A stretch of 64,000 bases of DNA, taken from the NCBI RefSeq assembly GCF_027594865.1, contig NZ_CP089391.1, positions 2,014,501 to 2,078,500 of the forward strand, written 5' to 3'. The translations under genes and the position numbers were made by a program. This document shows positions 16,980 to 27,223 of this stretch, piece by piece (positions within the stretch are counted from its first letter, which is position 1; each line of letters starts with the position of its first letter). Source of the stretch: Bradyrhizobium xenonodulans. GTDB lineage: Bacteria; Pseudomonadota; Alphaproteobacteria; Rhizobiales; Xanthobacteraceae. Below the pieces are notes generated by a model. That model searched no databases and had not been told where the DNA came from. It saw only the letters and a program-made list of their open reading frames with translations.

Positions 16980-18908
16980 TCAGGCGAGCTTGACCGTCTC
17001 GGCCTTCACGTCCTTGCCGAGGGCCTCGAACACCTTGGCGACGATGCCCTTGGCGTCGAGACCGGCGCGGGCGTACATCGCGGCCGGGGTGTCGTGGTCC
17101 TGGAACACGTCGGGCAGCACCATGGTGCGGAACTTGAGCATGCCGGTGTCGAGCGCGCCCTGATCGGTCAGGAACTGCGCGACATGCGAGCCGAAACCGC
17201 CGACCGAGCCTTCCTCGACCGTGATCAGGACGTCGTGGTCACGGGCGAGCTTGAGCACCAGCTCGGTGTCGAGCGGCTTCATGAAGCGCGCGTCCGCGAT
17301 CGAGGTCGAGAGGCCGTGGGCGGCGAGCTCGTCGGCCGCCTTCTCGCATTCGGCGAGGCGGGTGCCGAAGGAGAGCAGGGCGATCTTGCTGCCCTGGCGG
17401 ATCATGCGGCCCTTGCCGACCTCGAGCGGAATGCCGACCTCGGGCATCTCGATGCCGCGGCCTTCGCCGCGCGGATAGCGCAGCGAGCTCGGACGGTCGT
17501 TGATCGCGACCTGGGTTGCCACCATGTGCACGAGCTCGGCCTCATCCGCCGCCGCCATGATCACCATGTTCGGCAGACAGCCGAGATAGGCGTTGTCGAA
17601 CGAGCCGGCGTGGGTCGCACCGTCTGCGCCGACGAGGCCGGCGCGGTCGATGGCGAAGCGCACGGGCAGGTTCTGGATCGCGACGTCATGGACGATCTGG
17701 TCGTAGCCGCGCTGCAGGAAGGTCGAGTAGATCGCGCAGAACGGCTTGTAGCCTTCGGTCGCAAGACCGGCGGCGAAGGTCACCGCGTGCTGCTCGGCGA
17801 TGCCGACGTCGAAGGTGCGGTCCGGGAAGGCCTTGTTGAAGATGTCGACGCCGGTGCCCGACGGCATCGCCGCGGTGATGGCGACGATCTTGTCGTCCTT
17901 CTCGGCTTCCTTGACGAGGCTCTGGCCGAACACGTTCTGGTAGGCCGGCGCGTTCGGCTTTGCCTTCGCCTGGGTGCCGGTGGCGACGTCGAACTTGACG
18001 ACGGCGTGGTACTTGTCGGCGGAAGCTTCCGCCGGGCCGTAGCCTTTGCCCTTCTGCGTCACGACGTGGACCAGGATCGGGCCGGTCTCCATGTCACGGA
18101 CGTTCTTCAGCACGGGCAGCAGATGGTCGAGATTGTGGCCGTCGATCGGGCCGACGTAATAGAAGCCGAGCTCCTCGAACAGCGTGCCGCCGTCCATCAT
18201 GAAGCCGCGGGAATATTCCTCGACGCGGTTGGCGCGGTTGGCGATGATCTTGGGCAGGCGCTTGTTGATCTGCTTGGCCGCATCGCGCAGCGTACGATAG
18301 GTCTTGCCGGAGTAGAGGCGCGACAGATAGGCGCTCATGGCGCCGACGGGCGGCGCGATCGACATGTCGTTGTCGTTGAGGATGACGATCAGGCGCGAGT
18401 TCATCGCGCCGGCGTTGTTCATGGCTTCATAGGCCATGCCCGCCGACATCGCGCCGTCACCGATCACGGCGATAACGTTGTTCTTGCCGCCGGAGAGGTC
18501 GCGCGCGACGGCCATGCCGAGGCCGGCGGAGATCGAGGTCGAGGAATGCGCCGCGCCGAACGGATCGTAATCGCTCTCGCTGCGCTTGGTGAAGCCGGAC
18601 AGGCCGCCGCCGGTGCGCAGCGTGCGGATGCGGTCGCGCCGGCCGGTGAGGATCTTGTGCGGATAGGCCTGATGGCCGACGTCCCAGATCAGCCGGTCGC
18701 GCGGCGTGTCGAAGACGTAATGGATCGCGGTGGTGAGCTCGACCACGCCGAGACCCGCGCCGAAGTGACCGCCGGTCACCGAGACGGCATCGATGGTCTC
18801 CTGCCGCAGCTCGTCGGCGACCTGGCGAACTTGCTCGATCTTGAGCTTGCGTAGGTCATCCGGTGTCCGAATGGTGTCGAGAAGCGGCGTTTTACTGTAT
18901 GCGTTCAC
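16980..18908 (-). CDS. dxs: 1-deoxy-D-xylulose-5-phosphate synthase
   Basis: A thiamine-diphosphate enzyme that condenses pyruvate and glyceraldehyde-3-phosphate, the first step of the non-mevalonate isoprenoid pathway. Visible motifs include [17 protein letters not shown] near residue 43, the ThDP motif [18 protein letters not shown]...NDN at about 150-180, and the transketolase-type HDGATHAG-like segment [14 protein letters not shown] chose the GTG at 18908 (642 aa), which gives an N-terminus [16 protein letters not shown] longer frame from GTG 18965 (661 aa) is possible, and some databases may use it. Transcription is probably from the long upstream gap. Confidence 0.95.
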   Translation of the reverse strand: MNAYSKTPLLDTIRTPDDLRKLKIEQVRQVADELRQETIDAVSVTGGHFGAGLGVVELTTAIHYVFDTPRDRLIWDVGHQAYPHKILTGRRDRIRTLRTGGGLSGFTKRSESDYDPFGAAHSSTSISAGLGMAVARDLSGGKNNVIAVIGDGAMSAGMAYEAMNNAGAMNSRLIVILNDNDMSIAPPVGAMSAYLSRLYSGKTYRTLRDAAKQINKRLPKIIANRANRVEEYSRGFMMDGGTLFEELGFYYVGPIDGHNLDHLLPVLKNVRDMETGPILVHVVTQKGKGYGPAEASADKYHAVVKFDVATGTQAKAKPNAPAYQNVFGQSLVKEAEKDDKIVAITAAMPSGTGVDIFNKAFPDRTFDVGIAEQHAVTFAAGLATEGYKPFCAIYSTFLQRGYDQIVHDVAIQNLPVRFAIDRAGLVGADGATHAGSFDNAYLGCLPNMVIMAAADEAELVHMVATQVAINDRPSSLRYPRGEGRGIEMPEVGIPLEVGKGRMIRQGSKIALLSFGTRLAECEKAADELAAHGLSTSIADARFMKPLDTELVLKLARDHDVLITVEEGSVGGFGSHVAQFLTDQGALDTGMLKFRTMVLPDVFQDHDTPAAMYARAGLDAKGIVAKVFEALGKDVKAETVKLA

Positions 18909-19493
18909 GGCGATTTCCAATTTGTCAGCGCCGGAAGGTCGTTCCGGTGCGCGATGGGTTTGCACAATATCGGCGCAGCGCGAGTCCTTAAACCGTCGGA
19001 GCCACCTGCATGGGGCAAAGCCCCGTCTTCAAGCTTAGGTGAGCTTAAGTGCGCTCCGGTTCAGTCTCTGTGATCCCTGTCACGTAGATCGGCTTCGTCC
19101 GTCCCAGCCAATTTCATTAGCAGTTTGAAGCGCTTGCCGTCGGCAATCGGTGCCCACGCAAGGCTTACAAAAAGCCACACTCCGCGCAGCTTTACACCAA
19201 AGCTTGGGCCAAAGCCAACCCGCCGGGCCGATGACGGCCATGCACATGCACCCCGCGGGCCAGAGTGGTTAACCGTGGCGCCGGGGTGCGGGTTCCACCC
19301 TTGCCCGGTTCCTCGGCGGGATTTTGGGCGAGAGGAGGGCCATTTCGCACGGATTCGGAGGGGTGAGATCCGCGCGAGCCGAGTTCCGCGCTCTTGACCG
19401 CGGGCCATCTGGTCCCATCAGTGGGAAGCGCGGCGTGCGATCATGAAAAAATGCAGGCGCCTGAAGCTTGAGGCGGGGGCTTTGCCGGCCGGC
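18909..19493. other. Long non-coding gap upstream of dxs
   Basis: I see no supported gene here. A minus-strand frame (19061-19408) and a plus-strand frame (19125-19397) overlap each other; both are Arg/Pro-rich shadows without a ribosome-binding site. The stretch should contain the dxs promoter and the end of the xseB transcript. At 19029-19047 AGCTTAGGTGAGCTTAAG holds a short direct repeat of AGCTTA(G/A). Confidence 0.5.
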
Positions 19494-19745
19494 CTACTGC
19501 ACGTCGAGCGGGGCGGTGCCGGTGGGCTGCCCGCTGGCATCGGTGGTGATCTTGTCGACGCGCGCCTCGGCCTGGCGCAGCAGTTCCTCGCAGCGGCGCT
19601 TCAACGCCTCGCCGCGCTCGTAGATCGTCACGGATTCCTCGAGCGGCACCTTGCCGTCCTCGAGCCGCTTCACGATCGTTTCGAGCTCCTCGATCGCGCG
19701 TTCGAAGGTGAGCCTGGTGACGTCGACTTGGGTATTTTCGGCCAT
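19494..19745 (-). CDS. xseB: Exodeoxyribonuclease VII small subunit
   Basis: An 83-aa protein with the XseB pattern LTFERAIEELETIVKRLEDGKVPLEESVTIYERGEALKRRCEELL (residues about 11-56), forming two helices that coat the XseA large subunit. The enzyme degrades single-stranded DNA. ATG 19745 is preferred to a longer frame starting at 19772. xseA is not in the window. The gene follows the deacetylase-like gene by 73 bases in the conserved order hydrolase-xseB-dxs that I recall from related genomes. Confidence 0.93.
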   Translation of the reverse strand: MAENTQVDVTRLTFERAIEELETIVKRLEDGKVPLEESVTIYERGEALKRRCEELLRQAEARVDKITTDASGQPTGTAPLDVQ

Positions 19746-19818
19746 ATCCGTTTCCGATTGCCCGATTCGCATTCCCTGGAGAGAAGGCGCGTTTTGCGGG
19801 CTTAATGTGGCGAGATCC

Positions 19819-20748
19819 TCAGGCGCCCATCAGGGCGCCGACATGCGCCGTAACAGATTCTTTCAGTCCTTGCAGGTCATAGCCGCCCTCGAGCACAGAA
19901 ACAACGCGGCCTCCGGCGGTCTTGTCGGCGAGGTCCATCAGCTTGCGCGTCACCCAGGTATAATCCTCCGCGCGCAAATTCAGCGAGGCCAGCGGATCGC
20001 GGTAATGTGCATCGAAGCCCGCGGAGATGATGAGCAGCTCGGGGCTGAATTTTTCGAGCTGCGGCAGGATCAGATTCTCGAACGCGGAGCGGAATTCCGG
20101 GCCGCCGTCTTCGGAGGCGAGCGGCGCGTTGACGATGGTGTCGTGGTCGCCGCGCTCGCCCTTCGCGCCGGTGCCCGGAAACAGCGGCATCTGGTGTGTC
20201 GAGCAGTACATCACGGTCGGGTCCGACCAGAAGATGTCCTGCGTGCCGTTGCCGTGATGGACGTCGAAATCGACGATGGCCGCACGATTGATGCCGTATT
20301 TGCGCTGCGCGTGGCGCGCGGCGATCGCGACATTGTCGAAGAAGCAGAAGCCCATCGGCTTGCCGATCTCGGCGTGATGGCCGGGCGGGCGCACCGCGAC
20401 GAAGGCGTTGCGGTGCTCGCCGTTCATCACCGCTTCGGCCGCTGCCACCGCGCCGCCGACGCCGCGCATCACCGCTTCCCACGTGCCCGGAGACATCGAG
20501 GTGTCGCCGTCGATATAAACCTGACCGCTGGCCGGCGCGATGTGGCGCAGCTCGGTGACGTAATGCTCGTTGTGGCACAGCGTGACGAGATCGAGGTCGC
20601 CCTCCGGCGCCAGGTCGCGCGCCAGGAACTGGAAGCGCTCATGCGACAGCGCTTCTTCCACCGCGCGCAGGCGGTCCGGTCGTTCAGGGTGTCCCGGCGG
20701 CGTGACGTGGTCGAGGCAGGCCTTGTGGGAGAGGAGAAGCGTGCTCAT
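19819..20748 (-). CDS. Histone deacetylase family protein (acetoin utilisation/APAH-like)
   Basis: A 309-aa zinc hydrolase of the arginase/deacetylase fold. Catalytic HH is at 124-125 in RPPGHHAEIG. The metal site is DFDVHHGNGT at 160-169 (Asp and His ligands), completed by SAGFDAHYRDP near residue 250 and the glycine-rich GGYDLQGL loop near the C-terminus. Bacterial members deacetylate small acetyl-polyamines or acetyl-lysine proteins; the substrate here is unknown. ATG 20748 is chosen over the longer frame from 20793. Confidence 0.9.
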   Translation of the reverse strand: MSTLLLSHKACLDHVTPPGHPERPDRLRAVEEALSHERFQFLARDLAPEGDLDLVTLCHNEHYVTELRHIAPASGQVYIDGDTSMSPGTWEAVMRGVGGAVAAAEAVMNGEHRNAFVAVRPPGHHAEIGKPMGFCFFDNVAIAARHAQRKYGINRAAIVDFDVHHGNGTQDIFWSDPTVMYCSTHQMPLFPGTGAKGERGDHDTIVNAPLASEDGGPEFRSAFENLILPQLEKFSPELLIISAGFDAHYRDPLASLNLRAEDYTWVTRKLMDLADKTAGGRVVSVLEGGYDLQGLKESVTAHVGALMGA

Positions 20749-20880
20749 CAGGTCGGCCTCACAGGATACGGGCTCTCGACGTCGTTGGCGCATCCGGCGT
20801 CAAAACGCAATGCAAAACCCAATCTATGCGTTCCCACGGGAATGGCAAAGGGTGGCCCGGCGCGGCCCGTTTGATCCAGA

Positions 20881-22536
20881 TCAATTCACGCGCAGGATGC
20901 GGGTCAGCGGTAGCGGACCGATCGGCCCGTGCGCCCGGAAGAACGCGAACAGTGCATCCGCGTCGTAGCCGCCATATTGCGGCGCCGTGCCCTGCTTGGC
21001 GACCGTGAAGCCGTCGCCGCCGACGGCGAGGTAATCGTTGACGGTGATGCGGTAGCCGCTTCCAGGCTCGATCGGCCTGCCGTTGAGCGTCATCTTGTCG
21101 GGCATGACGCGCTCGCCGAATGGCTTCGTCGCATCCCAGGTGTAGCTGAATCCATTCGAGACCTGGAGAATCCGCGGGCGCTTCGGATCGAGCCATTGCT
21201 GCTCCAGCATGTCCTTGAGCTGGCGGCCCGTCAGCGTCATCGTGACGAGGCGGTTGCGGAACGGCTGGCTCGCGAACAACTCGCCGAACGACACCGCGCC
21301 GTTCTCCTTCGGGATGACGTCGGTGCGGATGCCGCCTGGATTGGTGAGCGCGATGACAGCGCTGCCATCCTTGGCGTCCCTGGTCGCGGCGAGCTGCGCG
21401 TCGGCGATGACGTCGCCGAGCGCGCTTTCGCCGGCCTCGTTCGGCACGCGCGACAGCGTCTGCGTCACCGATCCGGCCGGGCGATTGGCGATCGGCGCCG
21501 ACAGCTTGTCATAGGCGTCGATCAATGCCGTCTGCTCGGGGTCTTTCGCCAGCGAGGCATTGGCGACGATGACGTTCTCGGCCCTGGCGCCGACGATGTC
21601 GCGTGTCACAGGATCGAGCTTGAGGTCGATCGCGGTGACCAGCGTGCCGTATTTGTCGCCGCTGGTGACGAGCCGCCCGTCGATATCGCAGACATAGGCG
21701 CGGTGGGTGTGGCCGCTGACGACGACGTCGACGGCGCGGTCGAATTTTTTGACGATATCGACGATCGGCCCGGTAATGGCCGGGCAGTCGTTGTAGTCGC
21801 CGGCGGGTTCGCCGCCCTGGTGGATCAGCACGACGATCGCCTCGACGCCGCGCGCCTTCAGCTGCGGCACCAGCGCGTTCACCGTTTCGGCTTCGTCGCG
21901 GAATTCGAGCCCGGCGATACCAGCGGGTGAGACGATGCCCGCGGTCTCTTTCAAGGTCAGCCCGATGAAGGCGACGGGAATGCCCTCGAACTCCCTGATC
22001 TCGTAGGGCGGCAGCACGCTCTTGCCCGTCGCGGTCTCCACGGTGGAGGCTGCGAGATAGCGGAATTTCGCGCCCGTGAAAGGATGCGGCCCCTGGCAGC
22101 CGTCGACCGGGTGGCAGCCGCCGTTCTGCATCCGCAGGAGCTCGGTCTTGCCCTCGTCGAACTCGTGATTGCCGACCGAGGTGATCGCGAGCCCCATCAT
22201 CGAGAGCGCCTCGACCGACGGCTCGTCGTGAAACATCGCCGACAAAAACGGGCTCGCGCCGATCAGGTCGCCGGCGGCGACGAAGATCGTGTTCTTGTGC
22301 CCCTCGCGCAGCTGCTTCACCAGCGTCGCCATGTATTCGGCGCCGCCCGCCGCCACCATCACCTTCTTGGTCTTGTCCTCGGGGTCGTTGATCCGGATGC
22401 CGCCCGGCGGCGGTCGCAGATTGCCGTGGAAATCGTTGATCGCCAGAATGCGCAGCTCGACCGGCGCTGTGGTCTGGGCTGAGGCGGGGAGGGTGCAGGT
22501 CAGCGCGAGTGCGGCAAGGATGGATCGGTATCGCAT
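20881..22536 (-). CDS. Periplasmic 5'-nucleotidase / UshA-like metallophosphatase
   Basis: A 551-aa exported enzyme with a signal peptide MRYRSILAALALTCTLPASA. The N-terminal metallophosphatase domain shows ILAINDFHGN, AAGDLIGASP, SVGNHEFDEG and VVSGHTHRAYVC, which supply the dinuclear metal ligands. The C-terminal 5'-nucleotidase domain contains the substrate region LTNPGGIRTDV and later NDYLAVGGDGF. It probably dephosphorylates nucleotides in the periplasm for phosphate or nucleoside scavenging. Length is typical for the UshA family. No Pho box was identified. Confidence 0.92.
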   Translation of the reverse strand: MRYRSILAALALTCTLPASAQTTAPVELRILAINDFHGNLRPPPGGIRINDPEDKTKKVMVAAGGAEYMATLVKQLREGHKNTIFVAAGDLIGASPFLSAMFHDEPSVEALSMMGLAITSVGNHEFDEGKTELLRMQNGGCHPVDGCQGPHPFTGAKFRYLAASTVETATGKSVLPPYEIREFEGIPVAFIGLTLKETAGIVSPAGIAGLEFRDEAETVNALVPQLKARGVEAIVVLIHQGGEPAGDYNDCPAITGPIVDIVKKFDRAVDVVVSGHTHRAYVCDIDGRLVTSGDKYGTLVTAIDLKLDPVTRDIVGARAENVIVANASLAKDPEQTALIDAYDKLSAPIANRPAGSVTQTLSRVPNEAGESALGDVIADAQLAATRDAKDGSAVIALTNPGGIRTDVIPKENGAVSFGELFASQPFRNRLVTMTLTGRQLKDMLEQQWLDPKRPRILQVSNGFSYTWDATKPFGERVMPDKMTLNGRPIEPGSGYRITVNDYLAVGGDGFTVAKQGTAPQYGGYDADALFAFFRAHGPIGPLPLTRILRVN

Positions 22537-22625
22537 GGAACAACATTAGTCGTTCCGCGCGAAGATTTCACGAAGCATTGTCGTGAACCTGCCGCGGTAG
22601 GACGAGGATTCTATCCCCGACCACA

Positions 22626-22725
22626 GTATCGTAGGGTGGGCAAAGCGAAGCGTGCCCACGCAGTTTTTGCGGTCGAGAGAGATCGTGGGCACGGCGCAAG
22701 TGCGCCTTTGCCCACCCTACGATAC
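22626..22725. repeat. Long inverted repeat, perfect 20-bp arms
   Basis: GTATCGTAGGGTGGGCAAAG (22626-22645) and its exact reverse complement (22706-22725) enclose 60 bases that also pair in part (GCGTGCCCACG against CGTGGGCAC). This is a compact extragenic element, seen from memory in many copies in Bradyrhizobium, located between the 5'-nucleotidase gene and an enoyl-CoA hydratase gene. Confidence 0.85.
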
Positions 22726-22746
22726 CGGGCTCGCAGACAGAGCTTG

Positions 22747-23502
22747 CTACCGCTTCTTCCGGTTCGCGAACGCGTTGAACGCCGCAATCGCTTCGTCCGA
22801 TTTCAGACGCTCGCCGAACAGATGGCCTTCCTGGTCGATGCGGCGGGTGAGCTCTTCGGGCGGGGCGCGCAGCAGCTTGCGCGAGGCCGCGACCGCATCG
22901 GCCGGAAGCCGGCAGATGTCGCGCGCCACCTTGCGCGCCTCGACCTCGGTATGTCCCGGCGAGACCACGGTGTTGACGAAGCCGGCCGCGTGGGCCTCCG
23001 CGGCGGTAAAGGTCCGCCCCATCACCAGCATCGCGAAGGCGCGCTGATACCCCATCGTGTTCGGCATCAGCAGGCTGGCTGCGCCGACCGGAACGAGCCC
23101 GAGGTGGATATAGGGCGCCGAGAATGTCGCAGCGTTCGAGGCGAGCACATAGTCGCAGTGGAACAGCATCACGGTGCCCATGCCGATCGATGCGCCGTCC
23201 ACGGCCGCGATGATCGGCTTGACGTTGAGGGCGAGCGAGTAGAGGAATCTTGCGCCGTCCGACAGCGTCTCGGAATTCGAATCGGCCTGCATGAAGTCGT
23301 CGATGTCGTCGCCGGCGGTGAACACGCCGGAGCCGCCGGTGATGATCATGCAGCGGATATCGGGATTGTTCTGCGCGGTGTCGATCGCGCGGCTCATCTC
23401 GCGATACATGTCCTGCGTGATCGCGTTCTTCTTGCTCGGGCGGCGCAGGGTGATGACGCGCGTTCCGCGCTCCTCGGTCACGACGATATTGCCATTCGGC
23501 AT
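22747..23502 (-). CDS. Enoyl-CoA hydratase/isomerase family protein
   Basis: A 251-aa crotonase-fold protein: VITLRRPSKKNAIT near the N-terminus, FTAGDDIDDF (first oxyanion segment, about 61-70) and AVDGASIGMGTVMLFHCDYVLA (second, about 99-120), then PYIHLGLVPVGAASLL. The acidic residue expected in the active-site loop is replaced by the HLGLVPVG pattern common to isomerase-like members, so hydratase activity is not assured. It reads away from the following MFS gene. Confidence 0.87.
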   Translation of the reverse strand: MPNGNIVVTEERGTRVITLRRPSKKNAITQDMYREMSRAIDTAQNNPDIRCMIITGGSGVFTAGDDIDDFMQADSNSETLSDGARFLYSLALNVKPIIAAVDGASIGMGTVMLFHCDYVLASNAATFSAPYIHLGLVPVGAASLLMPNTMGYQRAFAMLVMGRTFTAAEAHAAGFVNTVVSPGHTEVEARKVARDICRLPADAVAASRKLLRAPPEELTRRIDQEGHLFGERLKSDEAIAAFNAFANRKKR

Positions 23503-23788
23503 GAAAACCCCCTGCGCTCGCCGCGGCGCTGCTGGCGAGTCCTTGAAACTTCAGCCTACATCATCTTTCAGGCATGCCAATCCGTCCGACCGGTCTTTTC
23601 GAGAGCCCGTCGCATGGCGTCACAGTCTCTTCCGTTCGGGAATCGTGCCGCGCCGGATCATTCCGGTTGTATCGCTTCGCACATGCAGTTGCGCATTGCA
23701 ACAAATGGCTACAATGTTTCATTTGAAAAACCGGTGGTTGTGGGGCACGATTGCCGCATGCCGTTTCCCTTGGCCGATTGCTTCATTG

Positions 23789-25024
23789 ATGATTGCCGCA
23801 GCGGGCGTTGACGAATCCTCGCTGCATTATCGCGGCTGGCGCGTCGTGCTGGCCTGTTTCCTGATGGCCTTCTTCATGTTCGGCTTCGGCCTTTACGGCC
23901 AGGGCGTCTATCTCGCCGAGCTGCAGCGCGTCCATGGCTGGCCGGGCACGCTGGTCTCCGCGGCCAGCACCTGCTCGTTTCTCCTGACCTCCGTGCTCGT
24001 CATCTTCACCGACGATCTGCTCGCCCGCATCGGGCTGCGGTCGCTGATCCTGTGCGGCCTGTCGGCGCTCGGCGCGTCGACGGTGCTGTTGGCGCTGATG
24101 CAGACGCCCTGGCAGCTCTATCTCGCCTATGCGCTGATGTCGGTCGGCTGGACCGGCATGGGCACCGTGGTGATCGCAACCGTGCTGAACTCCTGGTTCG
24201 ACCGGCGCCGCGGGCTCGCGCTCAGCCTCGCCTATAACGGCGCGACCTGCGGCGGCATCGTCCTCGTCCCGCTGTTGTTGTCGCTGACCGGCAGCATCGG
24301 CTTCCGGTCCGCCATGCTAGCCGCCACCATGGCGATGGTGGTGCTGGTATTGCCGGTGGTTGTCTTCTTCATCGGCTGGCCGACGCAAATGTCGGCTGCA
24401 GCGGGTGGCCGTTCCTCCTCCGGCGTCGCCCGCAAGACGCTGCTCGCCAATGCGGCATTCTGGACCATGGTGCTGCCGATCGCGATCGCGCTGCTGGCGC
24501 AGATGGGATTCATCATCCATCAGGTGACGTTTCTCGAACCGCTGATCGGGCGTGCCAGCGCCGGTCTCGCCGTCACCATCATGGCGGCGATGGCGGTGGC
24601 CGGCCGCCTGTCGCTCGGCCTGTTCGTCGACCGGCTCGATCCGCGGCTCGCCTGTGCGGCGTCGATGACGAGCCAGGCCGCGGCTCTCTTCGTGCTTCTC
24701 CAAAGCACGAGCCCGACGGTGCTGCTCGCATCCTGCGCCGTCTACGGCTTCTCGATCGGCAACATGATCACGTTCCCGCCCTTGATCATCCAGCGCGAGA
24801 TCGGGGCCGCCGCCTTCGCCGCCGCGATGGGATTGGGCACGTCGATCAGCGGCATCGTCAGCGCCTTCGGCCCCGGCATCGTCGGCCTGGCGCGCAGTTT
24901 CACCGGCAACTACACGAGCGCGTTTGCGATGTGCGTGGTGCTCGATCTCGTCGCGGCGGGAATCGTGCTGTGGCGGCCGGGGCGAAGCGGACAGACGACG
25001 CGCGAAGGCGTGTCGGCGGGCTGA
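23789..25024 (+). CDS. MFS transporter
   Basis: A 411-aa inner-membrane carrier with about 12 helices, of the monocarboxylate/oxalate-formate-like branch. It has YRGWRVVLACFLMAFFMFGFG at the start, WFDRRRGLALSLAYNGATCGG at the 4-5 region and GLFVDRLDPR at the centre. The substrate is unknown. ATG 23789 is preferred as it gives a short cytoplasmic N-terminus; an in-frame ATG at 23714 would add 25 residues. The 286 bases between it and the divergent hydratase gene show no other gene. Confidence 0.85.
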   Translation: MIAAAGVDESSLHYRGWRVVLACFLMAFFMFGFGLYGQGVYLAELQRVHGWPGTLVSAASTCSFLLTSVLVIFTDDLLARIGLRSLILCGLSALGASTVLLALMQTPWQLYLAYALMSVGWTGMGTVVIATVLNSWFDRRRGLALSLAYNGATCGGIVLVPLLLSLTGSIGFRSAMLAATMAMVVLVLPVVVFFIGWPTQMSAAAGGRSSSGVARKTLLANAAFWTMVLPIAIALLAQMGFIIHQVTFLEPLIGRASAGLAVTIMAAMAVAGRLSLGLFVDRLDPRLACAASMTSQAAALFVLLQSTSPTVLLASCAVYGFSIGNMITFPPLIIQREIGAAAFAAAMGLGTSISGIVSAFGPGIVGLARSFTGNYTSAFAMCVVLDLVAAGIVLWRPGRSGQTTREGVSAG

Positions 25025-25053
25025 GAGTCGGGAGGAGCGTGCCCCGGATTCGG

Positions 25054-25154
25054 TGTCATCGTCCGCGAAGGCGGACGATCCAGTAATCCGAGACGTCAGT
25101 GATTTATCGAGAAGCCGCAGCGTACTGGATTCCCCGCCTTCGCGGGGAATGACA
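25054..25154. repeat. Composite palindromic intergenic repeat
   Basis: Two hairpins, ATCGTCCGC-GAAG-GCGGACGAT (25058-25079) and TCCCCGC-CTTC-GCGGGGA (25131-25148), lie inside an outer inverted pair (TGTCAT/ATGACA and CCAGTA/TACTGG). The architecture matches an abundant extragenic family remembered from Bradyrhizobium. It lies between convergent MFS and acyl-CoA dehydrogenase genes, where it could serve as a two-way terminator. Confidence 0.8.
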
Positions 25155-25200
25155 GTGATGGGGAGGGGAGACCTCCCGTTACAACGCAGCAGTGCGCAGT

Positions 25201-26976
25201 CTACAACAGCACCGCATCCGCCGCCGCGACCGACTCCGCGCTCTCCGTCACGGTGCGCTCCAGCGCGCCGGCCTGTACAGCGATGTTCTCGGCGAAGAAG
25301 CGCACCAGCGAGACGTAGCGCGCGGCGTCCGTGTTGCCGTCGGCCTTGGCGGCGAGCGCTTCGGAGGCCAGCATGCAGCCGCCGAGCGTCGCGCCGAACT
25401 GCTGGAGGTACGGCGTCGCGCCGGCCAGCGCCTCGTTCGGCGCGGACGCGACGCGCTCCAGCAGCCATTTGCTGGTACGGGTCAGCGCCTGCAGCGCCTC
25501 GCGCAGTTTCACGCCCGTGGTGCCGAAAGCGGGGTCGTTGGAGGCTTCGACCTGGCTGACGGTCGCGGCGAGCTCGTCGAGCAGCGTCCACACCGCAGCG
25601 CCGCCGTTGGCCGCGAGCTTGCGCGTGACGAGGTCGATCGCCTGGATGCCGTTGGTGCCTTCGTAGATCGCGGTGATGCGCGCATCACGATAATGCTGCG
25701 CGGCGCCGGTCTCCTCGATGAAGCCCATGCCGCCATGGATCTGAACGCCGAGATAGGCGACCTCGTTGCCGATGTCGGTGGAATAGCCCTTGGCCATCGG
25801 CGTCAACAGCGCTGCGCGCGAGGCCGCATCGGCGCGAACTTTGGGATCCTTGGCGCGCGTCGAGACGTCGATCGCGACCGCGGTCGCATAGCAGATGGTG
25901 CGCGCGGCCGCGGTCTGCGCCCGCATCCGCATCAGCATGCGCTTGACGTCGGGATGCACGAAGATCGCGTCCGAGCCGTCGCCGGTCTTGCCGACCGCGC
26001 GGCCCTGCTTGCGTTCCTGCGCATAGGCGAGGGCCTGCTGATAAGCGCGATCGGCGACGCCGACGCCTTCGAGGCCGACGCCGAGGCGGGCCTGGTTCAT
26101 CATCGTGAACATGCAGCGCATGCCCTGGTTCTCTTCGCCGACCAGGAAGCCGATCGCGCCGCCATGGTCGCCCATGGTCATGGTGCAGGTCGGCGAGGCG
26201 TGCATGCCGAGCTTGTGCTCGACGCCGCTGGCAAAAATGTCGTTACGCGCGCCAAGCGAGCCGTCTTCATTGACCATGAATTTCGGCACGAGGAACAGCG
26301 AGATTCCCTTGGTGCCGGCGGGCGCGTCGGGCAGGCGTGCCAGCACGAAATGCACGATGTTGTCGGTCATGTCGTGCTCGCCATAGGTGATGAAGATCTT
26401 CGTCCCCTTGATGCGATAGGTGCCGTCGGCCTGCTTCTCGGCGCGGGTGCGCAGCGCGCCGACGTCGGAGCCGGCCTGCGGCTCGGTGAGCTGCATCGTA
26501 CCGGTCCATTCGCCGGAGACGAGCTTTTCGAGATAGATCTTTTTCAGCTCGTCACTGCCATGCGCGTCCAGCGCCTCCATCGCCGACGCCGTCAACAGCG
26601 GGCAGAGCCCGAAGGCGACATTGGAGGCGCTCCATATCTCGGTGCAGGCCGCGTTGATCGCGACCGGCAGGCCCTGGCCGCCGAAACCTTCCGGGCCCGA
26701 CACTGCATTCCAGCCGCCCTCGGTCCAGCGCTTGTAGGCATCCGGCCAGCCCGGTGCGGTCGTGACCTTGCCGTCATCGAGCTTGATGCCGTGCTCGTCG
26801 CCGACCTTGTTGAGCGGTGCCAGCACGTCCGAAGCGAACTTGCCGGCTTCCTCCAGCACGGCGGCCACGATGTCGCCGTCGAAATCGCCGTAATGACCGG
26901 CTTCCACGGCGGCCTTGAGGCCCGCACCATGGTTGAGCGACAGCAGCATGTCAGAGATCGGCGCGCGGTAGGTCAT
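25201..26976 (-). CDS. Acyl-CoA dehydrogenase (DmdC/long-form type)
   Basis: A 591-aa flavoprotein, longer than the usual 380-aa enzymes because of an additional C-terminal helical region, as in the AcdA/DmdC-like group. TMQLTEPQAGSDVGALRTRA (about 155-174) and KIFITYGEHDMTDNIVHFVLAR are FAD-contact segments. GMGFIEETGAAQHYRDARITAIYEGTNGIQA (about 420-450) contains the catalytic glutamate. It oxidises an acyl-CoA to the enoyl-CoA and passes electrons to ETF; the substrate is unknown. The stop lies 46 bases from the composite repeat. It reads away from tRNA-Gln. Confidence 0.92.
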   Translation of the reverse strand: MTYRAPISDMLLSLNHGAGLKAAVEAGHYGDFDGDIVAAVLEEAGKFASDVLAPLNKVGDEHGIKLDDGKVTTAPGWPDAYKRWTEGGWNAVSGPEGFGGQGLPVAINAACTEIWSASNVAFGLCPLLTASAMEALDAHGSDELKKIYLEKLVSGEWTGTMQLTEPQAGSDVGALRTRAEKQADGTYRIKGTKIFITYGEHDMTDNIVHFVLARLPDAPAGTKGISLFLVPKFMVNEDGSLGARNDIFASGVEHKLGMHASPTCTMTMGDHGGAIGFLVGEENQGMRCMFTMMNQARLGVGLEGVGVADRAYQQALAYAQERKQGRAVGKTGDGSDAIFVHPDVKRMLMRMRAQTAAARTICYATAVAIDVSTRAKDPKVRADAASRAALLTPMAKGYSTDIGNEVAYLGVQIHGGMGFIEETGAAQHYRDARITAIYEGTNGIQAIDLVTRKLAANGGAAVWTLLDELAATVSQVEASNDPAFGTTGVKLREALQALTRTSKWLLERVASAPNEALAGATPYLQQFGATLGGCMLASEALAAKADGNTDAARYVSLVRFFAENIAVQAGALERTVTESAESVAAADAVLL

Positions 26977-27223
26977 GGCTCACTCCCGTGGACAATATTG
27001 GCGCCGTATTCCCATGAAACGGGGGAGGTCTCAATGGCCGCGATACGGGACCGCACCGGCCCCCTGCCGGGGCCTATAATAAGGAGTGGCGCGTCCCGGG
27101 CCGGCGCCCGTGGTATTTTGGCCCTCCAGGCGGTTGAAATGCCGCTGCTCTCCCTATAGACCGGCTGCGACCTGAGGGAATCTGCGGTAGCCAGTTCTTC
27201 CGCCCCGTTCCCTGGTCGCCTGT

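Noticed and set aside
16797..18854. 685-codon plus-strand frame opposite dxs
   Set aside because: It is antisense to a complete dxs with all ThDP motifs; its composition (Val, Gly, Arg, His) is that of a mirrored high-GC gene.
19061..19408. 115-codon minus-strand frame upstream of dxs
   Set aside because: No ribosome-binding site or family features; overlaps another frame of equal quality on the other strand.
25192..27159. 655-codon plus-strand frame opposite the acyl-CoA dehydrogenase
   Set aside because: Antisense shadow with no domain features; the minus-strand gene is full length and convincing.
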